Below, piece by piece: positions 7,361 to 15,400 of a stretch of 22,634 bases of DNA. The notes under the pieces are model-generated. The model was not told where the DNA came from and made no database searches. It saw only the letters and a list, made by a program, of their open reading frames with translations. The DNA comes from Candidatus Shapirobacteria bacterium (GTDB lineage: Bacteria; Patescibacteriota; Microgenomatia; UBA12405). The stretch is from NCBI GenBank assembly GCA_028701645.1, contig JAQVQI010000006.1:1-22634 (forward strand), read 5' to 3'. Numbering within the stretch: the first letter of the stretch is position 1; each line of letters begins with the position of its first letter. The position numbers were made by a program, and so were the translations under genes.

Positions 7361-8251
7361 TTACATCTGATTTTTGATTTCGTTTAGCCCTTCTTCAAGT
7401 GTTTTTAGCTCAATTCCTAAATCTTTGACTTTTTGATTGGAAGTAATTAAAGTTTTTTGCCAAGGGCGAGAACCTTCTGGTTGAGATTTTATATAATCTT
7501 CTAAACTGGAAGATTGGACTAGATTTTCGTCGTAACCAAATGTTTTGGCGACTATTTTTGCCATTTCATAGGGAGAATGTGAAGATGAACCGACTAAGTG
7601 ATAAATACCGGTGTATTTATTCTCAAAAAATTTATCCAAACTAGCGGCGATATCATCAATAAAAGTGTAGGTACAAATTTGATCGGAAAACATTTTGACC
7701 ACTTCACCGTTCTGGAGTTTAGTTAAAACTTTGTGGATAATGTCCGGTTTTTTATCAAAGTTAGCTCGATAAGGATAAGTGATACGAACAATGGCAGCGT
7801 TATAACCAGAATCAGTAATAACTTTTTCACCTAAATATTTGGTCTCACCGTACCACTCGATAGGATGAGGCTGGTCAGTTTCGGCGTAAGGGGTGGTTTG
7901 GGCACCGTCAAAAACGAAATCGGTGGATATATAAATAAAATACTGATTATATTTTTGAGCTAATTTTAAGATATTGCGAGTTCCTTCAACATTGAGTTGG
8001 TAACAAATACCCGACTTATCCCCTCTTTGTTCCCAGGCAACATTAGTATCTGTAAAAGCGGCCATATGTAGAACAGCTACAGCATCCTTATACGTTTCAA
8101 AAGCAGCAGACAGACTTTCTTTATCTAAAACATTAACACCACTATCAAGGGAAAAATCGATAAATTCATATTTATCTTTTAAAAGATCGACAATACGAGA
8201 ACCAACTAAACCAGAAAGACCTGTACCTATTACTTTTTGTTTATTTGACAT
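7361..8251 (-). CDS. rmlD: dTDP-4-dehydrorhamnose reductase
   Basis: 296-residue short-chain dehydrogenase/reductase that performs the last step of dTDP-L-rhamnose synthesis, reducing dTDP-4-keto-L-rhamnose with NAD(P)H. The nucleotide-binding GTGLSGLVGSR is at residues 10-20. HMAAFTD and STDFVFDG follow, and the catalytic YGETK (YxxxK) lies mid-protein. The C-terminal half carries the substrate domain (TYTFIDDIA, GIYHLVG). It is third in the order rmlB-rmlC-rmlD. A 100-base repeat-rich gap separates it from rmlC, so it may be less tightly coupled than rmlB and rmlC. It ends 1 base from the convergent oxidoreductase gene. Confidence 0.9.
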   Translation of the reverse strand: MSNKQKVIGTGLSGLVGSRIVDLLKDKYEFIDFSLDSGVNVLDKESLSAAFETYKDAVAVLHMAAFTDTNVAWEQRGDKSGICYQLNVEGTRNILKLAQKYNQYFIYISTDFVFDGAQTTPYAETDQPHPIEWYGETKYLGEKVITDSGYNAAIVRITYPYRANFDKKPDIIHKVLTKLQNGEVVKMFSDQICTYTFIDDIAASLDKFFENKYTGIYHLVGSSSHSPYEMAKIVAKTFGYDENLVQSSSLEDYIKSQPEGSRPWQKTLITSNQKVKDLGIELKTLEEGLNEIKNQM

Positions 8252-8264
8252 AATTTTAATTTAC

Positions 8265-8342
8265 AATTTTCAAATACCAATGAATTTTAAAATTTTTGAA
8301 TTAATAAATTGAAAATTTATTGAAAATTGGATTTTGAAAATT
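8265..8342. repeat. Repeats of TTGAAAATT in the rmlC-rmlD spacer
   Basis: Three direct copies of TTGAAAATT occur on the plus strand at 8309-8317, 8320-8328 and 8334-8342. One inverted copy (AATTTTCAA) lies at 8265-8273. The inverted copy could pair with any of the direct ones. The spacer otherwise contains only A/T-rich sequence and no gene. Confidence 0.7.
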
Positions 8343-8351
8343 AAGATTTAT

Positions 8352-8918
8352 TTACCAATTAAGTTTCATTAAATCTTGTTTGGCTTGAGAGAGAGTGGGC
8401 CAAAGTTTGTCTTTGTCTGACAAGATTAATTCTATATCTAATTTTGGCCAATCAATACCAATGGCTGGATCGTTATATAAAACTCCACCTTCAGATTCTT
8501 TACTATAAAAATTGCTACATTTGTATTGAAAATCAGCGATATCACTCAAAACTAAAAAACCATGAGCAAAGCCCTTGGGAATAAAAAACATGGTTTTATT
8601 TTCTTCAGTTAACAAAACAGATTGATACTGACCAAAAGTTTGGGAATTAGGACGGATATCAACAGCGACATCGAGAACTTCTCCACGAGTACAACGAACT
8701 AGTTTGTCTTGAGCAAAGCCAGGTTTTTGAAAATGAAGACCCCGAAGGACGCCTTTGGAAGAACGGGAATGATTGTCTTGTACAAACTTAACATCAATAC
8801 CATTTTCGGCAAAAACTTTTTCGGAATAAGTTTCCATGAAAAATCCACGATCGTCACTAAAAGCTGATGGTTGGATAACAACAAGTCCGGATATTTTACC
8901 AGGGGTAAATGTCGGCAT
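8352..8918 (-). CDS. rmlC: dTDP-4-dehydrorhamnose 3,5-epimerase
   Basis: 188-residue cupin that epimerises dTDP-4-keto-6-deoxyglucose at C3 and C5. Family markers are DDRGFFMETYS near the start, QDNHSRSSKGVLRGLHFQ with the catalytic His (about residues 47-64), GEVLDVAVDIR, IPKGFAHGF, and the FQYKC segment carrying the usual active-site Tyr. The C-terminal DPAIGIDWP is typical, and the length is normal. The ATG overlaps the rmlB stop by one base (TAATG), which suggests translational coupling. No Shine-Dalgarno sequence precedes it. Confidence 0.94.
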   Translation of the reverse strand: MPTFTPGKISGLVVIQPSAFSDDRGFFMETYSEKVFAENGIDVKFVQDNHSRSSKGVLRGLHFQKPGFAQDKLVRCTRGEVLDVAVDIRPNSQTFGQYQSVLLTEENKTMFFIPKGFAHGFLVLSDIADFQYKCSNFYSKESEGGVLYNDPAIGIDWPKLDIELILSDKDKLWPTLSQAKQDLMKLNW

Positions 8919-9925
8919 TATTTTTTAAGATTATTTAATTTAATGTAAAACTCTTCGGCTTCTTTTTTGGTTTCTTGCCACCAAGTAGTATTAGCAGCGT
9001 ACCAATCAATAGTTTGTTGAAGACCAGTTTCAAAAGTATATTTTGGTTCCCAGCCTAATTCACGATTAATTTTATCCCAGCTGACGGCATAATTATCGTG
9101 AGCTGGACGATCGGCAACATATTCGAGACAAGATTCGTCTTTACCCATAAGTTTGAGCATAAGTTTAACTAATTCCATGTTGGAAGTGCCCTTTTTGAGT
9201 CCGCCAATACAATAAGTTTCACCGATTTTTCCGTTTAACAAAATAAGTTCAATGGCTCGACAATGATCTTCGACGTGTAACCAATCGCGGAAATTTAAAC
9301 CTTGACCATAAACTTTGATTTTTTGATCGGTCAAAAGATTAGTGATAGAACGAGGAATCATTTTTTCCGGATGTTGATAAGGACCATAATTGTTAGAACA
9401 GTTACTGATAGTTACAGGTAATCCAAATGTTTTATGGAATGATCGGACTAAATGGTCAGATGAGGCTTTGGAAGCAGAATATGGACTAGATGGATCGTAT
9501 GGAGTAGTTTCGCTAAATTGATCATCTGATCCCATTTCGATAGAACCAAAAACTTCATCAGTAGAAATGTGATGAAATCTTTTATTATATTTTTTGGCAG
9601 CCATCAAAAGATTGTAAGTACCCAAAACATTGGTACGAACAAAAAGAGATGGATCATCAATAGAACGATCAACATGAGATTCGGCAGCGAAGTGAACAAT
9701 AGCATCAACTTGAGAAACTAAATCGTCAACTATCTTTTCATCTAAAATATCACCTTGGACAAATTGGTAATTTGGTTTACCTTCAAACTCGGTCAAATTA
9801 CGAGGATTAGCAGCATAGGTCATCTTATCAAGATTGATAATAGAATCTTGGGGATGAGCTGCAAACCAATGCTTAATAAAATTTGAGCCAATAAAACCGC
9901 TACCACCAGTGATTAATAGTTTCAT
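8918..9925 (-). CDS. rmlB: dTDP-glucose 4,6-dehydratase
   Basis: 335-residue NAD-dependent dehydratase converting dTDP-glucose to dTDP-4-keto-6-deoxyglucose. The NAD-binding GGSGFIGSNF is at residues 7-16. HFAAESHVDRSI, the STDEVFGS motif with catalytic Asp-Glu, the YSASKA (YxxxK) motif and NNYGPYQHPEKMIP are all present. It is the first gene of the rml set and starts about 50 bases after the LytR_C gene, without a Shine-Dalgarno sequence. The first enzyme of the pathway, RmlA, is not encoded in the window. Confidence 0.95.
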   Translation of the reverse strand: MKLLITGGSGFIGSNFIKHWFAAHPQDSIINLDKMTYAANPRNLTEFEGKPNYQFVQGDILDEKIVDDLVSQVDAIVHFAAESHVDRSIDDPSLFVRTNVLGTYNLLMAAKKYNKRFHHISTDEVFGSIEMGSDDQFSETTPYDPSSPYSASKASSDHLVRSFHKTFGLPVTISNCSNNYGPYQHPEKMIPRSITNLLTDQKIKVYGQGLNFRDWLHVEDHCRAIELILLNGKIGETYCIGGLKKGTSNMELVKLMLKLMGKDESCLEYVADRPAHDNYAVSWDKINRELGWEPKYTFETGLQQTIDWYAANTTWWQETKKEAEEFYIKLNNLKK

Positions 9926-9976
9926 AGTGAAATAATTTTAATCTATAAGAGGCAATAAAACAAACCGATAAGATTT

Positions 9977-11362
9977 TTATTCTTCGGCTTCGGTAGGAGT
10001 GGCAGTTACTTTGGCGGTGGGAGTAACAGTTGTATCTTCAGCTTCAGTAGGAGTAGCTGAGGTTAGATTTAATTTTGTACCAATTGTAAAGACGGCGTCG
10101 TAAGTAGCTGTTTCTTTTAAGTCGGTAGTATAAGTTGCCGGGAAATCATTATTTAAAACTGATTCAAAATATGCAGAAATATCAGCAGATTTTACTTGAA
10201 TTGAATTTTCGGTTGCGTTTTTAGTGGCATTACCAATTGATACGTTTTCAAAGCCTAAAGATACAAGCTTTGCCTTGATGGTAGCCGCTTGACCAGAAAT
10301 ATCAGTGGCGTTTAAAACTTGAATTTTAATATCTTTGTCGATATTGGCAATAGTGGGTGTGGGGGTTTGGGCTATAACTGGAATTGACGTGGGAGTATTG
10401 TCTGATTGAACATCTGTATCGATGATTTCTTCGTTGTTTTTACGTAAAATTAAAAAGATGATAAAGGAAACAATAGCAAACGACAAAATAGCAACAGCTA
10501 TTATAGGTAAAACATTTTTTTTGTTATTCATTTTTGGTTTTATAAGTGAACTAATATCTTTTGGTGAGTTAATTATATCACTTAAACAACCAACAACAGG
10601 AAGAGGAAGGTTGCCTGGTCTGCTTAAACTTTGAGCAATTTGGTTTTCATTATAGGTAGTTTTTTCAATTTGAGCGGTACTATTAATTTCTATTTCTTTA
10701 TTTTCTGGAACATAAAGTTTTTTAACAGGAGTTGAAAAATATAATTGAGCATAATTAAGAGTTTTTTGGATATCAAAAGCAGGACCTTTAAAGTTAGTTG
10801 ATAAATAAACTTGATTGTCTTTAGCTAAAAATAAAGTATATTCGTGGGTGTTTAACGGATAAACGAAAAAATATTCACTTAAATAAATACTAGAAATGAC
10901 GTTGGTAATAGCGGCTGATACCGGTCTTAATAAATTAATTTCTAGGCCTGTTTTGGCTAGATTGTTTTTTAATTTGTCTAATTTTAATTTATCAAAAATA
11001 ATAGCGTTGATAATTGTTTTATTTTCTTGTTGGACTAAAGAATATTCGATAGAATCAGTATTAATTTCAAAGTTTACACAGCCCATAGCCAAACCAATAA
11101 CCTCTTTTTTGTCAATGCTTTCAATTTTGGTATCGTAGACAAAAGACTTGGTAACAGCAATATCGTCGGGAATTAGAACTGAACAATTGTTGATTTTATT
11201 CTGACGAATGAAAAACAGAAAACTTTCTAATTCTTTTTCAGGTCTATCGTCCCATAAATTTAAATCAAGGCTAAAAAAATTATTATCTTTTTTGTCTAAA
11301 AAAACTTCTAAAGATTTGTTCTTAGGCCAGATAACCACTTTTGGTTTTAAAAAAAAAGACAT
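9977..11362 (-). CDS. Membrane protein with PilM-like N-terminal region and extracellular LytR_C domain
   Basis: 461 residues from the ATG at 11362; a TTG at 11383 in frame is less likely. Residues 1 to about 245 form a soluble region that resembles actin-fold PilM/GspL-type proteins only weakly (strands such as CSVLIPDDIAV, a KTIINAIIF segment, RPVSAAITNV). One membrane helix lies at about 284-306. The outside part holds a LytR_C-type domain at about 345-430 (IKIQVLNATDISGQA, LVSLGFENVSIGNA), a module often attached to LytR-CpsA-Psr ligases but also found alone. The tail is a Thr/Pro/Glu repeat. It sits between rpsG and rmlB, which hints at a role in cell-wall glycopolymers; the function is unknown. 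No catalytic LCP domain is present. Confidence 0.7.
   Translation of the reverse strand: MSFFLKPKVVIWPKNKSLEVFLDKKDNNFFSLDLNLWDDRPEKELESFLFFIRQNKINNCSVLIPDDIAVTKSFVYDTKIESIDKKEVIGLAMGCVNFEINTDSIEYSLVQQENKTIINAIIFDKLKLDKLKNNLAKTGLEINLLRPVSAAITNVISSIYLSEYFFVYPLNTHEYTLFLAKDNQVYLSTNFKGPAFDIQKTLNYAQLYFSTPVKKLYVPENKEIEINSTAQIEKTTYNENQIAQSLSRPGNLPLPVVGCLSDIINSPKDISSLIKPKMNNKKNVLPIIAVAILSFAIVSFIIFLILRKNNEEIIDTDVQSDNTPTSIPVIAQTPTPTIANIDKDIKIQVLNATDISGQAATIKAKLVSLGFENVSIGNATKNATENSIQVKSADISAYFESVLNNDFPATYTTDLKETATYDAVFTIGTKLNLTSATPTEAEDTTVTPTAKVTATPTEAEE
9981..10057. repeat. 23-base direct repeat encoding the ATPTEAE tail
   Basis: Copies at 9981-10003 and 10035-10057 match at 20 of 23 positions and encode the repeated C-terminal ATPTEAE. 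All differences are at third codon positions (G against A on the plus strand), so the peptide is conserved while the DNA has drifted. Confidence 0.8.
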
Positions 11363-11447
11363 ATATATTATTAGTATGAACAAAAATTCTGATTAAAGCA
11401 AGCACCAGAAAGATATTGTTTAGACTAACTAGATTTAAAAATCAAAA

Positions 11448-11930
11448 TTACCACCTTAAGTGAGCAAATGCCTTATTAGCATCAGCCATACGTTCGACTT
11501 CCATTCTTTTAGAAACAGCAGCACCAGAGTTATTTAGAGCATCGGTAATTTCGGCAAATAATTTTTGAGCAAAAGAATGGTATTGTTTGTTGCTTCGGGC
11601 ACGAGCAGCAGAGATTAGCCATCTGATAGCTAGAGAATTTTGTCGGTTTCCCCTAACAGGAGTGGGGATTTGATAAACAGCACCACCAATTCGTCTGGGG
11701 CGAACTTCTATCTTGGGCTTAATATTGTCCATAGCTCTTTGATAAACTTCGATTTCTGATTCTTTCGGAAATTCTTTTTTGATGAGGTCTAAAGATTGAT
11801 AGATTTGTTTTTCGGCAACATTGCGTTTGCCGTCTAACATGATGGCGTTAATTGTTTTGGCAACCAGAATATTGTTATATATTGTATCTGGTTCGATTTT
11901 TCTAATTTTACTGACACCTTTTCGAGACAT
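11448..11930 (-). CDS. rpsG: 30S ribosomal protein S7 (uS7)
   Basis: 160-residue small-subunit protein that nucleates assembly of the 30S head and lies near the exit site. The family blocks are IMLDGKRNVAEK, the YQRAMDNIKPKIEVRPRRIGG stretch, the basic GNRQNSLAIRWL segment, and the C-terminal ADANKAFAHLRW. The length is normal. The start at 11930 has no Shine-Dalgarno sequence; the upstream spacer is an 8-9 base repeat array. In other bacteria fusA would follow; here an envelope gene does. Confidence 0.96.
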   Translation of the reverse strand: MSRKGVSKIRKIEPDTIYNNILVAKTINAIMLDGKRNVAEKQIYQSLDLIKKEFPKESEIEVYQRAMDNIKPKIEVRPRRIGGAVYQIPTPVRGNRQNSLAIRWLISAARARSNKQYHSFAQKLFAEITDALNNSGAAVSKRMEVERMADANKAFAHLRW

Positions 11931-11932
11931 AA

Positions 11933-11988
11933 GTTAGTTATAAAGTTATAAAGTTTGTAAGGTTTATAAAGTAATAAATTTATAAAAA
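11933..11988. repeat. 8-9 base AT-rich array between rpsL and rpsG
   Basis: On the plus strand the units read approximately AGTTAGTT, ATAAAGTT, ATAAAGTT, TGTAAGGTT, TATAAAGTA, ATAAATTT, ATAAAAAT. The array fills the whole 58-base spacer. It shares its ATAAAGTT core with the array on the other side of rpsL. Confidence 0.65.
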
Positions 11989-12411
11989 TTAAGCGGATTT
12001 AGCGGTGGGTTTTTTGGCACCGTATTTGCTACGAGATTGAAGACGGCCGACTACTGAACCGGCGTCGTATTTACCTCTGATAACGTGATATCGAACCCCT
12101 GGTAAATCTCTAACACGACCACCACGAATAGAAACGATACTGTGTTCGGCAAGATTGTGTCCAATTCCTGGAATATAAGCAGTAACTAAGTTTCGGTTAC
12201 TTAGTTTTACTTTACAAATTTTTCTTAAAGCCGAATGAGGTTTTTTGGGAGTCATGGTTTTAACAACAGTAACGACTCCTTTTTTAACTGGGTTAATTGT
12301 TTTAGCAAATCGATTTGTAATAGTATTAAAATTGTCTCGAAGAGCACCTGTTTTGAGTTTTTTAATACGAACAACTCGGCCTTTTTTGATTAGTTGATTA
12401 AATGTTGGCAT
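11989..12411 (-). CDS. rpsL: 30S ribosomal protein S12 (uS12)
   Basis: 140-residue decoding-centre protein. The TPKKPHSALRK loop (residues 54-64) and the GGRVRDLPGVRYHVIRG loop (97-113) are the two segments that contact the decoding site and bind streptomycin in other bacteria. The central part has AYIPGIGHNLAEHS. It is about 13 residues longer in the N-terminal region than E. coli S12. The site of beta-methylthiolation (Asp, residue 102) is kept. Two positions differ from the usual: His for Asn after KKP, and Arg101 where Lys88 is expected. It lies 51 nt after rpoC in a repeat-filled spacer, without a Shine-Dalgarno sequence. Confidence 0.96.
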   Translation of the reverse strand: MPTFNQLIKKGRVVRIKKLKTGALRDNFNTITNRFAKTINPVKKGVVTVVKTMTPKKPHSALRKICKVKLSNRNLVTAYIPGIGHNLAEHSIVSIRGGRVRDLPGVRYHVIRGKYDAGSVVGRLQSRSKYGAKKPTAKSA

Positions 12412-12420
12412 GTATTTGAG

Positions 12421-12456
12421 TTTATAAAGTTAAAAGTTTATAAAGTTATAAAGTTT
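12421..12456. repeat. 7-9 base AT-rich array between rpoC and rpsL
   Basis: Four copies of AAAGT occur on the plus strand (12426-12430, 12433-12437, 12442-12446, 12450-12454), three of them as ATAAAGT, at steps of 7, 9 and 8 bases. It is of the same type as the array between rpsL and rpsG. Confidence 0.65.
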
Positions 12457-12462
12457 GAGGTC

Positions 12463-15400
12463 TTATTGATCCTTGTTAACAGGAATAAGACGTCCGATAA
12501 TAACATTTTCCTTTAAACCAATCAAGTTGTCGACTTCGGCCAAAAGTGAGGCTTCGGTTAGAATACTTGTGGTTTGTTGGAAAGAAGCGGCAGAAAGCCA
12601 TGAACCGGTAGTTAGAGCAGATTGGATTAATCCTAATAAAATCCGCTTACCCTTGGCTACCCGACCATCTTTCTCTTTAGCTTTTTCGTTAGCTAAATTG
12701 AAGACAGCATTGGTGACTATTTGACCATATAAGAAATTGGTATCACCTGGATCTTCTATTTTTATCTTACCGCTCATTTCTTTGACGATAACTTCAAGAT
12801 GTTTATCGTGAATAGTTATTCCTTGAGATTCATAGACACTCTGGATACTATTAATAAGATATTTTTGGGCAGCCTCCATGCCTTTTACTTCCATAATTTC
12901 TCGAACATCAAGTGATCCTGAAGAAAGTTGAGTCCCCTGGCCGACTAAATCACCATCGGTTACTAAAATATTTGCGTTAGAAGGTAAAATATAAGTTATT
13001 GTTTTGGTAACTTTATTATCGTCTTTACCAGTTAACTTAATTTCGTAGCCATCAATATTCTCTTTAACCTTAACTTTTCCGTTTATTTCGGCTAACGGAG
13101 ATGGGAGTTTGGGCATACGGATTTCAAATAACTCTTGAACACGGGGTAAACCTTGAGTCACATCGACACCAACGACACCACCGGTATGTTTAGTTCTAAG
13201 TGTAAGCTGAGTTCCTGGTTCTCCAACTGATTGAGCGGCGACGACTCCAACTGGAACTCCGATTTGAACCATCTTTCTGGTTGAAAGGTCCCAGCCATAA
13301 CAATGTTGGCAAAGACCAGTTTCGGCAATACAAGTAAGAGGTGATCTGACGTCGACAGAGAGAACCTCGTTCTTTTCAATTAAATCAACATCATTATTGT
13401 CTAACAAAGTACCTTTTTCTAATAATACTTTTTTAGTTTTTGGAGACAAAATATCGTTTGCCAATACTCGACCAATAATCCGGCGACCATAATATCTTTC
13501 TCGACCTTTTTCTTGGCTTTCAATTGTAATAAATTTTTCTGTACCACAATCTTCTTGGCGAATTATGGAAATATGAGCAGCGTCAACCAATCGGCGGGTC
13601 AAATAACCGGCATCAGCAGTTTTTAAGGCAGTATCAGCAAGACCTTTTCGGGTCCCCCTGGCTCCAGTAACATATTCAAAAACTGATAATCCTTCTCTAA
13701 AGTTTGATTTAGTCGGAAGTTGCACAATTTTCCCAGTAGGATCGACCATAAGTCCTCGCATACCAGAAAGCTGTTTGATTTGATCTTTAGAAGCACGTTT
13801 GATACCAGCGTTAGAAACAATTCTAATTGGTGAATCAATATCTAAAGTTGCCCAAGTTTTTTCGGCAATTTCTTCAGTCTTTTCTAACCAAAGATTTTGG
13901 CTTAGTCGTTTCTTTTCATCATTACTAATCAAGCCCATTTTGAAGTTTTCTTCAATTTCAGCAACTTGTTTGTTGGCTTCAGTAATAATCTTATTTTTTC
14001 CAGGTAAATATCCACAATCATCCATAGACAAAGAGATGCCTGACAGAGTGAAACCTTTAAATCCAATTTCTTTTAATGAATCGATTAATTTAACTGTTTT
14101 GATTCTGCCGGCAATTTCTAAAGACTTAACCACGAGATCATTTAAAGCCTTTGAACCAGCCATCGCCTCGTTTAAATAAGAGAATTCTTTTGGAAGAATT
14201 TGATTAAACCAAATTCGACCAAAGGTGGTTTTAATAATTTCTCCATTGATACGAACAGCAACCAATTCGCGAAGCTCTATTTTTCCAGACTGATAAGCAA
14301 GAGAAACTTCTGCTTTATCGGCAAAAATAGGAACATTTTTAAAATCAGCAGTCGATACTTTTTCTAAGTCTTGAGATCGAATAGAAGTGATGTAATAACA
14401 ACCCACAGCCATACCTTGAGCTGGAATCGAAATTGGACTACTATCGGCAGGTTTTAATAAATTCCGAGATGGTAACATTAATTTTTTGGCTTCTTCTTGG
14501 GAAGCGACTGAAAGAGGTAAATGGACTCCCATTTGATCTCCGTCAAAATCAGCGTTAAAACCTTTACAAACACAAGGATGTAATCGAATGGCCAATCCAT
14601 CGACTAAAACTGGCTTGAATGCTTGAATTGAAAGTTTATGAAGAGTAGGAGCACGATTAAGCAAAACATATTTATCGGCGGTTACTTTTTCTAAAATATC
14701 ATAAACTTCGGTAACACGATGGTCAATTAAGTTTTTGGCACTTTTAATATTTGGAGCAATACCACTCACCATAAGTTCTCGAAGAACAAAAGGTCTAAAC
14801 ATTTCAAGAGCAATTTCTTTTGGTAAACCAACTTGGTCTAGTTTTAATTCTGGACCAACTACGATAACAGATCTTCCGGAATAATCGACTCGCTTACCAA
14901 GCAAATTGCGACGGAAGCGTCCCTTTTTACCTCTTAAAAGATCAGAAAGTGAACGAGGAACCCTTTTACTAGTTTTACGTTTATTTTTGGAACTTTTTTG
15001 AGCATCAATAAGAATATCAACTGATTCTTGGAGCATTCTTTTTTCGTTTCTCAAAATAATTTCAGGTGCACCCAATTTGAGTAGTTTTTTTAACCGATTA
15101 TTGCGGTTTATTAACCGACGATAAAGATCATTTAAGTCAGACGTAGCAAAACGACCGCCGGTTAATTGAACCATAGGACGTAAATCTGGTGGAATAACAG
15201 GGACATAGGTCAAAACCATAGAACCGGGCTTGATTTTGTTTTCCTCCATACCACTTAAAATACGGATTTTGTACATTATTTTTTTCTTTTTTATTTTAGA
15301 ACTAGTTTTGGCTAATTCTTTTTTAAGATTTTTGAGTGTTTCGGTAATGTTAATCTCTGACAATACTTGAGCCAAACTTTCGGCTCCCATTTTGGCAGTA

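Noticed and set aside
11933..12456. Repeat arrays around rpsL as a possible CRISPR or origin region
   Set aside because: Units are only 7-9 bases with no unique spacers, and no DnaA-box clusters or cas genes are near.
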